From NCBI RefSeq assembly GCF_000612625.1, contig NZ_CCAS010000005.1, forward strand, positions 62,001-126,000: 64,000 nucleotides of DNA, read 5' to 3'. The stretch comes from Neobacillus jeddahensis (GTDB lineage Bacteria > Bacillota > Bacilli > Bacillales > Cytobacillaceae). Made by a program: the position numbers and the translations under genes. The notes beneath the pieces are model-generated. The model saw nothing but the letters and a program-made list of their open reading frames with translations, ran no database searches and had not been told where the DNA came from. Below are positions 39,109-49,984 of the stretch, one piece after another (position 1 is the stretch's first letter; every line of letters starts with the position of its first letter).

Positions 39109-40029
39109 ATGAAAAGTTCGAAAAAATTAGGCCTACCAACAGTATTCGCAGCGTTAATGGTATTTACAGCTGCATGTGGAGGCGAAACCTCTTCGGATAA
39201 AACAGAAGGGAAAGACAACACTAAAACTGAAGAGAAACAAGAACTTTCTGGATCATTATCCATTTCTGGGTCATCTGCAATGCAACCACTAGTAGCAGCT
39301 GCTGCAGAGGAATTCATGGCTGAAAATCCAAATGTAGATGTGCAAGTTCAAGCGGGTGGGTCTGGGACAGGCTTATCGCAAGTATCTGAGGGATCAGTTC
39401 AAATTGGGAATTCCGATGTATTCGCTGAAGAAAAAGAAGGTATTCCGGCTGATGAGCTTGTTGATCATAAAGTAGCGGTTGTAGGAATGACAGCTGCTGT
39501 AAATCCTAAAGTAGGCATTAAAGATATTAAAAAAGAGGACTTAATAAAAGTATTTACTGGAAAAATCACAAACTGGAAAGAACTTGGTGGAGCAGATCAA
39601 AAAATCGTACTTGTAAACCGTCCAGATTCTTCAGGAACACGTGCGGTATTCAATAAGTTTGCTCTTGATGGCGCAACACCGGCTGAAGGAATTACTGAAG
39701 ATTCTTCTAACACAGTTAAAAAGATCATTAACGAAACAGACGGAGCAATTGGTTATCTTGCATTCTCATACTTCACTGATGATACGGTAACACCACTTGC
39801 AATCGATGGCGTAGAACCAACTGAAGAAAATGTACAATCCGGAACATTCCCAGTATGGGCTTACGAACATTCTTATACTAAAGGTGAAGCTGACGGATTA
39901 GCAAAAACGTTCCTTGACTACATGATGTCAGATGATATCCAAAATAACCTTCTTAAGGAACAAGGATATCTTCCTGTTACAAAAATGGAAGTTGAACGTG
40001 ATGCTGAAGGAAAACAAACAGATAAATAA
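39109..40029 (+). CDS. pstS: Phosphate-binding lipoprotein PstS
   Basis: PstS captures phosphate for the Pst ABC importer. The 306-residue protein has a lipoprotein signal with lipobox TAAC (Cys23), then an acidic linker. The mature domain has phosphate-binding motifs GSSAMQPL near residue 53, AGGSGTGLSQV near 83 and RPDSSGTRAVF near 176. It opens the pst operon directly after a four-repeat Pho box. A gap of about 80 bases with a small hairpin precedes pstC and may set the higher level of pstS. Confidence 0.97.
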   Translation: MKSSKKLGLPTVFAALMVFTAACGGETSSDKTEGKDNTKTEEKQELSGSLSISGSSAMQPLVAAAAEEFMAENPNVDVQVQAGGSGTGLSQVSEGSVQIGNSDVFAEEKEGIPADELVDHKVAVVGMTAAVNPKVGIKDIKKEDLIKVFTGKITNWKELGGADQKIVLVNRPDSSGTRAVFNKFALDGATPAEGITEDSSNTVKKIINETDGAIGYLAFSYFTDDTVTPLAIDGVEPTEENVQSGTFPVWAYEHSYTKGEADGLAKTFLDYMMSDDIQNNLLKEQGYLPVTKMEVERDAEGKQTDK

Positions 40030-40111
40030 TAGTAAGGTCCAATAAGGAACGGGGTAAATGTGATTGCGCATTTACCCTATTATCTCGTAATTTAGGAGTG
40101 AGTGGTGCATT

Positions 40112-41032
40112 ATGGAAAAGTTAGCTCCTGCAAAAGACAGGTTAGTGAAATCAAAACAAAATTGGGTTGATGGTGAATTAAGAGGGAAAATTCTCGTTCT
40201 TTTATGTGCAGTTATTATGATAACTGCTACTATTTCGATTACAATTTTCTTAGGTACAAAGGGTTTGCAATCATTCATAAAAAATGGAGTAAGTCTTATT
40301 GAGTTCATAACAAGTACGAAATGGAATCCTACTAATCAGGCCAATCCAGAATATGGAGTTTTACCATTTATTTTTGGATCCTTCGCTGTAACGTTCCTTG
40401 CTGCAATTATAGCAGCACCATTAGGAATTGGCGGGGCCATTTTTATGACGGAGATCGCTCCATCCTGGGGAAGAAAAATTTTACAGCCAGTTATAGAGCT
40501 TTTAGTTGGGATTCCATCCGTAGTTTATGGTTTCATAGGGCTTACAGTTCTAGTACCATTTATCAGAGAACATGTCGGAGGATTAGGTTTCAGCTTACTC
40601 TCTGGTATGATTGTACTTTCCATTATGATTTTACCCACTATAACAACAATTGCCACTGACGCAATAAGTTCTCTGCCAAAAAGCTTACGAGAAGGTTCAT
40701 ATGCTCTTGGCGCAACTCGCTGGCAAACGATCAGGAAGGTGCTAATCCCTGCTGCACTTCCATCCCTACTGACGGCAATTGTACTGGGGATGGCAAGAGC
40801 ATTTGGTGAAGCTCTTGCAGTCCAAATGGTAATCGGAAACGTAAGAAATTTACCAACAAGTATTTTGGACGCTTCGGCAACTTTAACGACGATCATTACC
40901 TTAAATATGGGTCATACGACATATGGCAGTGTGGAAAATAATACGCTTTGGTCCATGGGATTGATTCTATTAGTTATGTCGTTTGCGTTTATTCTCCTTA
41001 TCCGCTATCTTTCATCAAGGAGGAAACTATAA
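40112..41032 (+). CDS. pstC: Phosphate ABC transporter permease PstC
   Basis: The 306-residue permease has six membrane helices and the inner-loop motif EGSYALGATRWQTIRKVLIPAALPSLL that contacts the ATPase. It pairs with PstA to form the phosphate channel. TTTAGGAGTG precedes the ATG. Its TAA stop shares its last base with the pstA ATG. Confidence 0.96.
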   Translation: MEKLAPAKDRLVKSKQNWVDGELRGKILVLLCAVIMITATISITIFLGTKGLQSFIKNGVSLIEFITSTKWNPTNQANPEYGVLPFIFGSFAVTFLAAIIAAPLGIGGAIFMTEIAPSWGRKILQPVIELLVGIPSVVYGFIGLTVLVPFIREHVGGLGFSLLSGMIVLSIMILPTITTIATDAISSLPKSLREGSYALGATRWQTIRKVLIPAALPSLLTAIVLGMARAFGEALAVQMVIGNVRNLPTSILDASATLTTIITLNMGHTTYGSVENNTLWSMGLILLVMSFAFILLIRYLSSRRKL

Positions 41033-41919
41033 TGAAAAGCAAAACGGCTGATCGGATTGCCACAGGGGTTTTTATTGCGATCGCGATTATTATTATTTCA
41101 ATTCTTGTTGGCTTATTTTCATATATATTAATTAATGGATTTAAATATATTTCTTGGGATTTTTTGACCACTCCATCTAGTAATATCCGTGCTGGTGGGG
41201 GAATAAGAGACCAACTATTCAATTCATTTTATATATTACTTATTACAATGATCATTGCAATTCCCCTTGGAATTGGCGGTGGAATATATATGGCAGAGTA
41301 TGCGAAGCCAGGAAAAGTTACGGATATTATTCGTTCTTGTGTTGAAGTGTTATCATCATTACCTTCCATTGTGATAGGAATGTTTGGTTTATTGGTATTT
41401 GTTAATACAACAGGATGGGGTTATACCATTTTAGGTGGAGCGTTAGCACTAACTGTCTTTAACTTGCCTGTGATTGTGCGTGTAAGTGAGGATGCGATTC
41501 TTGCCGTACCACGGGAATTAAAAGAGGCAAGTCTTGCATTAGGTATAACACGATGGCATACAATTAAAACCGTAATCTTACCTAGTGCATTTCCTTCAAT
41601 ATTAACGGGGATCATACTTGCTGCAGGAAGGGTGTTTGGTGAAGCAGCAGCTTTATTATTTACTGCTGGTCTATCTACACCAAGACTTGATTATGCAAAC
41701 TGGAATCCATTTTCCCCCCAATCACCATTAAATATATTTCGACCTGCGGAAACACTGGCAGTTCACATTTGGTCGGTAAACACGCAAGGATTAATCCCAG
41801 ATGTAGAAGAGGTTTCTAATGGTTCAGCTGCTGTGTTAGTCATTTCAGTTTTACTATTCAACTTGTTAGCAAGATGGATTGGAAGTCTGATTACTAAAAA
41901 AATTACGGCCACTAAATAA
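41032..41919 (+). CDS. pstA: Phosphate ABC transporter permease PstA
   Basis: The 295-residue permease has six helices and the coupling motif KEASLALGITRWHTIKTV. The ATG at 41032 overlaps the pstC stop by one base and has AAGGAGG upstream; a longer frame from 40948 runs inside pstC. It forms a dimer with PstC. Confidence 0.96.
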   Translation: MKSKTADRIATGVFIAIAIIIISILVGLFSYILINGFKYISWDFLTTPSSNIRAGGGIRDQLFNSFYILLITMIIAIPLGIGGGIYMAEYAKPGKVTDIIRSCVEVLSSLPSIVIGMFGLLVFVNTTGWGYTILGGALALTVFNLPVIVRVSEDAILAVPRELKEASLALGITRWHTIKTVILPSAFPSILTGIILAAGRVFGEAAALLFTAGLSTPRLDYANWNPFSPQSPLNIFRPAETLAVHIWSVNTQGLIPDVEEVSNGSAAVLVISVLLFNLLARWIGSLITKKITATK

Positions 41920-41936
41920 AGGGTAGGTGAAAACGG

Positions 41937-42758
41937 ATGGTTACTACTTTTTTGGAAAAAGAATCGACAGATCAAATTTTACAATCAACCGTCCCGTTTC
42001 AAATGGAAAATATATTAAAGGTAAATAATTTAGAGATATTTTACGGTGAGAAACGTGCGGTAAACGGAATTTCATTGGATATTGAAAAAAATGCAATAAC
42101 CGCATTGATCGGTCCTTCTGGATGTGGAAAGTCTACGTTTTTAAGAAGCATTAACCGGATGAATGATTTAATCCCGGAAGCAAGAGCGGAAGGACAAATC
42201 CTCTATGAAGATTTAAATATTTTATCAGAACAAATAGATGTAGTGGCATTACGGAAAGAAATTGGAATGGTTTTTCAAAAGCCAAATCCTTTTCCAAAAT
42301 CGATTTATGAAAATATTACTCATGCCCTTAAATTCTCAGGAATAAAAAAGAAAAGCCAACTCGATGAAATTGTTGAAGAAAGTTTGATAAAAGCTGCATT
42401 ATGGGATGAAGTAAAAGATAGACTTCATAAATCTGCACTATCACTATCAGGTGGGCAACAACAGCGGCTTTGTATTGCTAGAACAATTGCAATGAAGCCA
42501 GTAATCATGCTCCTTGATGAACCATCATCAGCATTGGATCCTATATCCAATGCCAAGGTTGAAGAGTTAATTATCGACTTGAAAAAGGACTATTCCATTA
42601 TTATTGTAACGCATAACATGCAGCAGGCTTCTCGTATTTCTGATAAGACAGCTTTCTTTTTTAAAGGAGATTTAATTGAGTATGATTCCACTGAAAAAAT
42701 CTTTACAAACCCTTCAGTGAAAAAGACGGAAGAATATATCTCAGGACGTTTCGGATAA
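41937..42758 (+). CDS. pstB1: Phosphate ABC transporter ATPase PstB, first copy
   Basis: The 273-residue ATPase has Walker [10 protein letters not shown], signature LSGGQQQR, Walker B VIMLLDEP and the PstB-specific loop [15 protein letters not shown]. Its N-terminus has about 25 extra polar residues compared with the second copy. B. subtilis likewise has two pstB genes in tandem (pstBA, pstBB). Confidence 0.95.
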   Translation: MVTTFLEKESTDQILQSTVPFQMENILKVNNLEIFYGEKRAVNGISLDIEKNAITALIGPSGCGKSTFLRSINRMNDLIPEARAEGQILYEDLNILSEQIDVVALRKEIGMVFQKPNPFPKSIYENITHALKFSGIKKKSQLDEIVEESLIKAALWDEVKDRLHKSALSLSGGQQQRLCIARTIAMKPVIMLLDEPSSALDPISNAKVEELIIDLKKDYSIIIVTHNMQQASRISDKTAFFFKGDLIEYDSTEKIFTNPSVKKTEEYISGRFG

Positions 42759-42772
42759 GGGAGGGGAAGTTT

Positions 42773-43546
42773 GTGTCGAACATTACATTAACTAGACAAG
42801 TATTTGATATCAATAATTTAAATTTATGGTATGGTGATCATCATGCGTTAAAAGATATTAACTTTCCTATTAATAAAAAAGAAGTTACCGCGATTATTGG
42901 TCCATCCGGTTGTGGAAAGTCAACTTTTATCAAAACGCTTAATTTGATGATTAATATGGTTCCAAATGTAAAGATGACCGGAGAAATTAATTTTAATGGT
43001 CAAAATATTCTAAGTGATAAGCTGGATCTTGTTGAACTTCGTAAAAATGTGGGAATGGTATTTCAGAAAGGAAATCCTTTTCCGCAATCCATTTATGATA
43101 ATGTTGCCTATGGACCTAGAATTCATGGGATGAAACGAAAGGTCCACTTGGATGAGGTGGTTACAAAGTCATTGATGGACGTGGCTTTGTGGGACGAAGT
43201 AAAGGATCGATTGCATACACCTGCGTTAGGTTTATCAGGGGGACAGCAACAAAGGTTGTGTATTGCAAGAGCACTTGCAACAAAACCAGATGTATTGTTG
43301 ATGGATGAGCCAACCTCGGCCTTAGACCCTATTTCCACCTTGAAAATTGAGGAATTAATTTTAGAATTAAAAGAAAAATATACGATTGTTATTGTTACCC
43401 ATAATATGCAACAAGCATCAAGGGTATCAGATAAAACTGCTTTCTTTTTAATGGGTGAATTAATTGAGTTAGATTCAACTTCTACTATATTTTCGAACCC
43501 TGCGGACGAGCGTACTGAAGGGTATATTACCGGAAGATTCGGATGA
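42773..43546 (+). CDS. pstB2: Phosphate ABC transporter ATPase PstB, second copy
   Basis: This 257-residue paralogue of the preceding ATPase has Walker [10 protein letters not shown], the signature LSGGQQQR and Walker B VLLMDEP. The start is GTG at 42773 after GGAGGGG. The two copies differ enough that they are an old duplication and may work as a heterodimer or as alternatives; this cannot be decided here. Confidence 0.95.
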   Translation: MSNITLTRQVFDINNLNLWYGDHHALKDINFPINKKEVTAIIGPSGCGKSTFIKTLNLMINMVPNVKMTGEINFNGQNILSDKLDLVELRKNVGMVFQKGNPFPQSIYDNVAYGPRIHGMKRKVHLDEVVTKSLMDVALWDEVKDRLHTPALGLSGGQQQRLCIARALATKPDVLLMDEPTSALDPISTLKIEELILELKEKYTIVIVTHNMQQASRVSDKTAFFLMGELIELDSTSTIFSNPADERTEGYITGRFG

Positions 43547-43559
43547 TGGGGTGACATAT

Positions 43560-44219
43560 ATGAGTACGAGATCAAATTTTGATAATAACTTAAAAGAGTT
43601 AAAAGATTTACTGCTAAAAATGGCCAGTAAAGCAGAAACTGCCATCAAAGAATCAATGCTTGCCCTTGTTAATCAGGATTTAGAAAAGGCACAGCAGGTG
43701 ATTGATGGTGATAATGAAATCGATGATTTAGAGTACGAAATTAATGATATGGCATTATTATTAATTGCAAGAGAATCTCCGGTAGCTACCGATCTAAGGA
43801 AAATTAGTGCAGCCTTAAAAGTTTCATCTGAAGTTGAGCGATTTGCTGATATTGCTGTAAATATTGCCAAATCTGCTTTGCATATAGGTAAGGAGAAGCA
43901 TTTTAAAGAAATTATTGATATACCAAAAATGATGGAAATGGCTTTAGAAATGGTGTCAGAATCCATATCTGCCTATTACGCTGAGGATATTACTTTAGCA
44001 AAAAAATGTGCAGAAAAGGATGATGAAGTAGACAAAATGTTTGGAAGTTTAGTTCAAGAACTTATGAGCTATATCCCGCAAAATCCAAACGCAACGAACC
44101 AAATTATACAATTAGCTTTTGTATGTAGATTTATTGAAAGAATTGCCGACCATTCAACAAATATTGCCGAGGATGTTGTGTATCTTGTGACAGGAAATCG
44201 CGTTAATTTGAATGACTAA
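43560..44219 (+). CDS. phoU: Phosphate signalling protein PhoU
   Basis: PhoU links the Pst transporter to the PhoR/PhoP two-component system and limits phosphate uptake. The 219-residue protein has two three-helix repeats, each with the metal-binding E/DxxxD pattern (DNEIDDLEYEIN and EKDDEVDKMFGSL). I chose ATG at 43560; a GTG at 43551 lies in the ribosome site region. B. subtilis has no phoU in its pst operon, so this is an added final gene. Confidence 0.94.
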   Translation: MSTRSNFDNNLKELKDLLLKMASKAETAIKESMLALVNQDLEKAQQVIDGDNEIDDLEYEINDMALLLIARESPVATDLRKISAALKVSSEVERFADIAVNIAKSALHIGKEKHFKEIIDIPKMMEMALEMVSESISAYYAEDITLAKKCAEKDDEVDKMFGSLVQELMSYIPQNPNATNQIIQLAFVCRFIERIADHSTNIAEDVVYLVTGNRVNLND

Positions 44220-44240
44220 CTGGATAAATAAAAAAGTTCG

Positions 44241-44268
44241 GATGAGGCTTTACAGCTTCATCTTTTTT
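44241..44268 (+). terminator. Terminator of the pst-phoU operon
   Basis: GATGAGGC pairs with GCTTCATC around TTTACA and is followed by six T. Confidence 0.85.
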
Positions 44269-44523
44269 GTGTTGCAAAATATTATGTCGAAATGACTTAG
44301 AGGTCCATTAAAAATTTTGCAGATTTATGTAAAAAATAGTTTTTGACTCAAATGTATGAAAAAATTCTATCGCTTAATCATGCTAGTATTAAGGATATGC
44401 AGAAAACGACAAATTGTGTTCATTGTGCGCTTCTCCATCTGATGATACCATTAAATTATTCATTATTAAGAATAATTTGCGTTTGTTGGCATACATTGAT
44501 GGTTTGCAGAATGGAGGAAAAAT
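44269..44523. other. Intergenic region before the DUF4912 gene
   Basis: About 255 bases without a convincing gene. TTGACT at about 44343 could be a -35 element, but no -10 at proper spacing is clear. I see nothing else. Confidence 0.4.
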
Positions 44524-45228
44524 ATGATTGACGAGATTATCAAACTAAGAGGAGATGGCTTATCATTTCGGAAAATAGCATTAGTGCTCAATACATCAGT
44601 TGGTAAGGTCCAATATCGTTGGAATAAATGGCTTGAACAAACTGAAGAACAATTCATTGATTCGAGAGAAGGACGAGCAGCAACGAATTCAAATTCCTCC
44701 GAAAATAATCCTGTTCTTGATGCCCTGCCACTTAACGGTGAATTGAAGGCAAAACTTGTTACACCTCGTAAAATGATTCTTTTCTGGGATGTTTCCGTTA
44801 TACCGCAAAAAATTATTGAATTATTTTATGGTCGCCCGTTTAAAGAACTCGTCACTATTGTCAGATTATATGATGTAACTGGCATTTTATTTAATGGCGT
44901 AAATGCCCACCACTTTAATGAAATTACAGTACCATACAATAATGGTCACTGGTTTATAAAAGGATTAGAGAAACACCACAGCTATATAGCAGAACTAGGG
45001 ATTTATTTGTCAGATTCAGAGTTTTTCCCGATTTATCGTTCTAATTGTGTCCAAACATCAGGTCTTGAACTTTTATTGGAAAGTGTCTATCAGCAGGATG
45101 TAGTCCAAATCCAACGCTATGAAGAGGAAGCTCCTAAATGGGTTGAACACGTTAGTACGTATAGTTATTATCTTAAATCAGACAACTTGGAGGAGAAAAA
45201 TGAGCAAAAACCTTTCCGAACAAGTTGA
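44524..45228 (+). CDS. DUF4912 protein with N-terminal helix-turn-helix
   Basis: The 234-residue protein starts with a helix-turn-helix-like segment (about 3-38, GDGLSFRKIALVLNTSVGKVQYRWNKW) resembling a resolvase or sigma region 4 fold. After a polar linker the DUF4912 domain (about 75-205) has ILFWDVS, TIVRLYDVTGILFNG and SYIAELGIY. The function is unknown. GGAGG precedes the ATG, and the last 29 bases overlap the glycosyltransferase gene, so the two are co-translated. Confidence 0.82.
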   Translation: MIDEIIKLRGDGLSFRKIALVLNTSVGKVQYRWNKWLEQTEEQFIDSREGRAATNSNSSENNPVLDALPLNGELKAKLVTPRKMILFWDVSVIPQKIIELFYGRPFKELVTIVRLYDVTGILFNGVNAHHFNEITVPYNNGHWFIKGLEKHHSYIAELGIYLSDSEFFPIYRSNCVQTSGLELLLESVYQQDVVQIQRYEEEAPKWVEHVSTYSYYLKSDNLEEKNEQKPFRTS

Positions 45229-46453
45229 AGTCGATGTGAGTCCTTTAGATCATTGGCACTTAACCATATTAATTTTATGCTGGGAGTATCCGCCTAATGT
45301 CGTGGGGGGGCTTTCACGACACGTATATGGATTGTCTACACATTTGGCAGAGATGGGGCACGAGGTCCATGTGATCACGGCTGGAACTCATGAACTCCCA
45401 GCGTTTGAACGAATGGAGAATGTAAATGTCCATCGTGTAAAGCCACTTAATGAGCGAGATCATCATTTCCTTTCGTGGATTGCCGGTCTTAACCTAGCAA
45501 TGGCATTTCAAGTGAAACAACTATCTGAAAAGGTTAAATTTGACATTGTTCATGCCCACGATTGGCTGGTCGGTGCTGCTGCGATTACTTTAAAGCAATC
45601 GCTTGATATCCCATTATTGACCACTATCCATGCCACCGAACATGGTAGAAATAATGGAATCCATAATGAAATCCAGCAATTTATCCATGAAAAGGAAAGC
45701 CAGTTAATCACAGAGTCAGATCAACTTATCGTATGTAGTGAATATATGAAAAATGAATTAATAAAGGTTTTTCAGACAACAGACGAGAAATTAGCCGTCA
45801 TACCTAATGGCGTTGAACCATTGACAGTAGATTTAAAGGCAGCGACCATCATTCCTGAGTTAGTACAAAGAAGATATATCTTTTCAATAGGAAGAATAGT
45901 AAAGGAAAAAGGCTTTGATACAATAATAGAGGCTGCAGAGTTGGCTAAAGAGCAAGAGTTGGACATAGTATTCGTCATTGCTGGAAAAGGTCCTATGCTA
46001 GAAACCTATCAGAAGCAAGTCAGTGCACGAAAATTGGACAAACAGCTTCTGTTCATCGGCTATATTACAGATGAGCAAAGAAATGCCCTTATACATGGTA
46101 GTCTTTTAGCGGTTATTCCTAGTTTATATGAGCCATTTGGAATAGCTGCACTTGAAACCATGATTCTTGGTAAACCAACTATTGTATCCAATACGGGTGG
46201 GATGAAGGGAATTGTCAAGCATTTACAAACGGGGCTGTTGATGGGTCCTGGTGATGCTCAAAATCTATTAGAGCAGATCGATTACTTATTGAATAATCCA
46301 GATTTGGCACAGGAAATTGGGGAAAAGGGAAGGCAAATTGTAAAAAGCTTATATGGCTGGAAGCGTATTGCATCGGAATCAAGCAAAGTTATGGAAGATA
46401 CACTATTAAACAAACGGGTATGTGAGAATGAACAAAGGGGTATCACCAAATAA
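45200..46453 (+). CDS. GT4 family glycosyltransferase (YqgM-like)
   Basis: The 417-residue protein is a GT-B fold retaining transferase: WEYPPNVVGGLSRHVYGL near residue 24, HAHDWLVG near 118, IGRIVKEKGFDTIIEAA near 235 and the donor-site pattern PSLYEPFGIAALETM near 315. It resembles glycogen synthase-like proteins, and B. subtilis has a glycosyltransferase, YqgM, between the pst operon and yqgN, so this is probably its orthologue. Substrate and product are unknown. The ATG at 45200 follows GGAGGAG inside the end of the DUF4912 gene. Confidence 0.87.
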   Translation: MSKNLSEQVEVDVSPLDHWHLTILILCWEYPPNVVGGLSRHVYGLSTHLAEMGHEVHVITAGTHELPAFERMENVNVHRVKPLNERDHHFLSWIAGLNLAMAFQVKQLSEKVKFDIVHAHDWLVGAAAITLKQSLDIPLLTTIHATEHGRNNGIHNEIQQFIHEKESQLITESDQLIVCSEYMKNELIKVFQTTDEKLAVIPNGVEPLTVDLKAATIIPELVQRRYIFSIGRIVKEKGFDTIIEAAELAKEQELDIVFVIAGKGPMLETYQKQVSARKLDKQLLFIGYITDEQRNALIHGSLLAVIPSLYEPFGIAALETMILGKPTIVSNTGGMKGIVKHLQTGLLMGPGDAQNLLEQIDYLLNNPDLAQEIGEKGRQIVKSLYGWKRIASESSKVMEDTLLNKRVCENEQRGITK

Positions 46454-46474
46454 TTTGTAAATAAGGTGTTAACG

Positions 46475-47098
46475 ATGATAAACATAACGGAACTATCTAA
46501 AATGAATCTGCCCCCTCAACAAGGGCGGAAAACGGAAACCATTCAATTCGTCCCTGGAATATGGGTAAACGGCAAATGTCTTTGGCTGCATAATTGTACG
46601 GAAAAAGTAATTTATGATGAAGAATTGATTTTTATCGTAAAACAGGAGCAAATTCACTCTAAAATACGCTTTTCAAGTCTGTATGTAAGTAATCATAGTG
46701 ATCAAAAGAAAGACATCAATATTTTGGCCATGCATTATTTTTCAAATGTTGGACAGGATCAGTTAACGTTTATTTCACCTAAAGATAATCATATTTTTCA
46801 TCATGCAAATAATGAAATACTTCTCGTTAATGGAAGATCCAATAAAATGGGGACAAAAGTGTGCACAGTCATTCCACTTTGGCATGCGCACACCGATCAA
46901 ATCTGGAGTTCAGTTGATAAAGGAAACTTGAAATATCAACCGATGGCCAAGGGACCTGCCGCTAGTATTTTTGCAATGAAGGTGTCAATTGCCCCTCGTG
47001 AGACTGGTAAAATGACCACTTGGACCATAGCGGGTTCAAACAAAAATGACTTACTTTCAATGGAAAATGCCCTCACAAAAAGGTTTGAAAACAGATAA
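46475..47098 (+). CDS. Unrecognised protein co-located with DUF4912 and GT4
   Basis: I do not recognise this 207-residue protein. It looks like a beta-rich soluble protein without signal peptide: GIWVNGKCLWLHNC, FSSLYVSNHSDQKKDINILAMHYF, ending in KMTTWTIAGSN and a short helix. Alternating strands and loops suggest a beta-sandwich such as a carbohydrate-binding or tail-like fold, which is only an impression. AAGGTG precedes the ATG at 46475. It lies 21 bases after the glycosyltransferase gene and is probably part of that unit. Confidence 0.7.
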   Translation: MINITELSKMNLPPQQGRKTETIQFVPGIWVNGKCLWLHNCTEKVIYDEELIFIVKQEQIHSKIRFSSLYVSNHSDQKKDINILAMHYFSNVGQDQLTFISPKDNHIFHHANNEILLVNGRSNKMGTKVCTVIPLWHAHTDQIWSSVDKGNLKYQPMAKGPAASIFAMKVSIAPRETGKMTTWTIAGSNKNDLLSMENALTKRFENR

Positions 47099-47232
47099 CT
47101 TTGGTAACTGTTCTACTCCTCCACTAGTTCACTTTCGCTTTTCTTCAAAAATACTAGCATTTCGTTTTGAAAAATGATATTATAGAAAAGTCGTATGAAC
47201 GAACTAGCTTAATCGTTTGGAGGGAAATTGAC

Positions 47233-47382
47233 ATGCGTGTAAATATTACGTTAGCTTGCACTGAGTGTGGAGATCGTAACTATATTTCAACAAAAAATAA
47301 ACGTAACAACCCAGATCGTCTTGAGCTTAAGAAATATTGCCCAAGAGAAAAGCGTACAACAGCACACCGTGAAACAAAATAA
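47233..47382 (+). CDS. rpmG: Ribosomal protein L33
   Basis: The 49-residue protein reads [17 protein letters not shown] and ends in [17 protein letters not shown], the RpmGA type of B. subtilis. It keeps CTEC but only one cysteine in the second pair (CPRE), so the zinc ribbon is incomplete as in other RpmGA proteins. GGAGG precedes the ATG at 47233; a longer frame upstream is not used. A terminator follows. Confidence 0.95.
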   Translation: MRVNITLACTECGDRNYISTKNKRNNPDRLELKKYCPREKRTTAHRETK

Positions 47383-47409
47383 GCAGTAGGGCTTCCTGCT
47401 GCTTTTTTT
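47381..47409 (+). terminator. Terminator after rpmG
   Basis: AAGCAGTAGG pairs with CCTGCTGCTT around GCTT and is followed by seven T. Confidence 0.88.
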
Positions 47410-47437
47410 GTTGTCTAAAAGTAAGGAGGGCCGTTAT

Positions 47438-48004
47438 ATGTTTGATAAACAGTCTGTTCGTAAACAGGTACAAGAGGAACTTGCGAAGCTTAACAAACCA
47501 CGCTATGAAGATTACTCCTATAAAATTGCTAACCGCTTATATAAAGATGAGGACTGGATCCAGGCTAATGTTATTGCTATTACCGTTTCTAGGATGCCAG
47601 AGGTGGATACATACCAAATCATTCGAAAAGCGTGGGAACAGGGAAAACAGGTTGTGGTTCCCAAATGTCTTCCGAAAGGTAAACAGTTAGTTTTTAGAAC
47701 AATAAAATCGTTTTCTCAGCTTGAATCGGTGTATTATGGTTTGTTTGAACCGATAGAACAGATTACTACCAAAGTTGAAGTTGACAGGATCGACCTGATT
47801 ATTGTCCCGGGGTTGGCGTATACATCTGATGGCTATCGAATAGGCTTTGGTGGCGGTTATTATGATCGCTTGTTATCCCATTTCTCTGGAAATACGTTAT
47901 CACTTGCCTTTAATGAGCAAATCATACCCCATTTCCCGATAGAGGATCATGATATTCCTGTTTTAAAGATCATTACAACGGATAGGACAATAACCATAAA
48001 ATGA
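47438..48004 (+). CDS. yqgN: 5-Formyltetrahydrofolate cyclo-ligase
   Basis: The enzyme converts 5-formyl-THF to 5,10-methenyl-THF with ATP. The 188-residue protein has the family signature LIIVPGLAYTSDGYRIGFGGGYYDRLL near residue 116. The ATG at 47438 has AAGGAGGG upstream. It corresponds to YqgN, which also lies close to rpmG in B. subtilis. Its stop overlaps the next gene by four bases. Confidence 0.94.
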   Translation: MFDKQSVRKQVQEELAKLNKPRYEDYSYKIANRLYKDEDWIQANVIAITVSRMPEVDTYQIIRKAWEQGKQVVVPKCLPKGKQLVFRTIKSFSQLESVYYGLFEPIEQITTKVEVDRIDLIIVPGLAYTSDGYRIGFGGGYYDRLLSHFSGNTLSLAFNEQIIPHFPIEDHDIPVLKIITTDRTITIK

Positions 48005-48792
48005 TGTTGGATGATGTATTGATTTTTGGTGGAATTGTGGTGATTGGGGTGCTCGGATATCACGTTAAATCATTGAGTAAGTCTGGTTCAATCGCGGCTA
48101 TAATTGTTGGAATGGCAGTCTTTATTGGTTTCGGTGTGAAAGGACTTATCCTCCTAGGCAGTTTTTTTGCTTCCTCCAGCTTATGGTCAAATTACAAAAG
48201 TTCTCGCAAAAAGGAAATCGAGGAAAAGTTGGCGAAGGGGGCCAGAAGGGATTGGCGTCAGGTGTTTGCCAACGGTGGAGCGGCAGTTTTTTTTAGTGTT
48301 TTACACTATTTCTACGGTGGGTGGATGCCGCTAATCGGATTTATGGTCACTCTAGCTAGTGCTAATTCAGATACGTGGGCATCGGAAATCGGTAGCTTAA
48401 GCAGAAGAAATCCTCTATACATACGCACCTTTAGGAGAATTGAAAAAGGTACATCTGGTGCAATTAGCTTTTTAGGAAGTAGTGCAGCACTTATTGGTTC
48501 ATTGTTTATTTCTTTAATCGGAGGATGGTTATTCCATTTAGATAGCACCGTAACCATCCTCATTTTTCTCTTTGGTTTCATTGGGAATGTAATTGATACT
48601 TTAATGGGTGCATTTTATCAACAGGAATACATTTGTAAGAACTGTGGGTTAATGACCGAAAAAAAGATTCATTGTCATTTAGAGACAACAAGAATAAAGG
48701 GTTTCACCTTTGTGGATAATGATATGGTTAATTTTTTATCTGGCTTTATGGCTGCAATATTTTCCATCTTGATTATTCAAATAATTGGGTAA
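48001..48792 (+). CDS. DUF92 family membrane protein
   Basis: The 263-residue protein has six or seven membrane helices and the DUF92 motifs ANGGAAVFFSV, LASANSDTWASEIG and VIDTLMGAFYQ. Related plant and cyanobacterial proteins are annotated as phytol or phytyl-phosphate kinases, so a role in prenyl alcohol phosphorylation is possible, not shown. CKNCG near residue 211 adds two cysteines. ATGATG overlaps the end of yqgN. Confidence 0.85.
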   Translation: MMLDDVLIFGGIVVIGVLGYHVKSLSKSGSIAAIIVGMAVFIGFGVKGLILLGSFFASSSLWSNYKSSRKKEIEEKLAKGARRDWRQVFANGGAAVFFSVLHYFYGGWMPLIGFMVTLASANSDTWASEIGSLSRRNPLYIRTFRRIEKGTSGAISFLGSSAALIGSLFISLIGGWLFHLDSTVTILIFLFGFIGNVIDTLMGAFYQQEYICKNCGLMTEKKIHCHLETTRIKGFTFVDNDMVNFLSGFMAAIFSILIIQIIG

Positions 48793-48880
48793 TTATCTAT
48801 ATTTAAACCTATATTAATAAAGGACTTGGATTTTCAATTGTGTGTGGATAAAAAGAGAAGAAAACCAAAGTTAAGTTTGA

Positions 48881-49885
<1,005 letters not shown>

Positions 49886-49894
49886 ATCGGTAGC

Positions 49895-49925
49895 GGGGCG
49901 AATGATAAATATTCGTCCCTTTTTT
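49895..49925 (+). terminator. Terminator after ldh
   Basis: GGGGCGAAT pairs with ATTCGTCCC around GATAAAT and is followed by six T. Confidence 0.87.
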
Positions 49926-49984
49926 GCAGAAATTTGGATAAATCCTTGCGGATCAACACAGAATACTAAATAGGAGGGATGATG

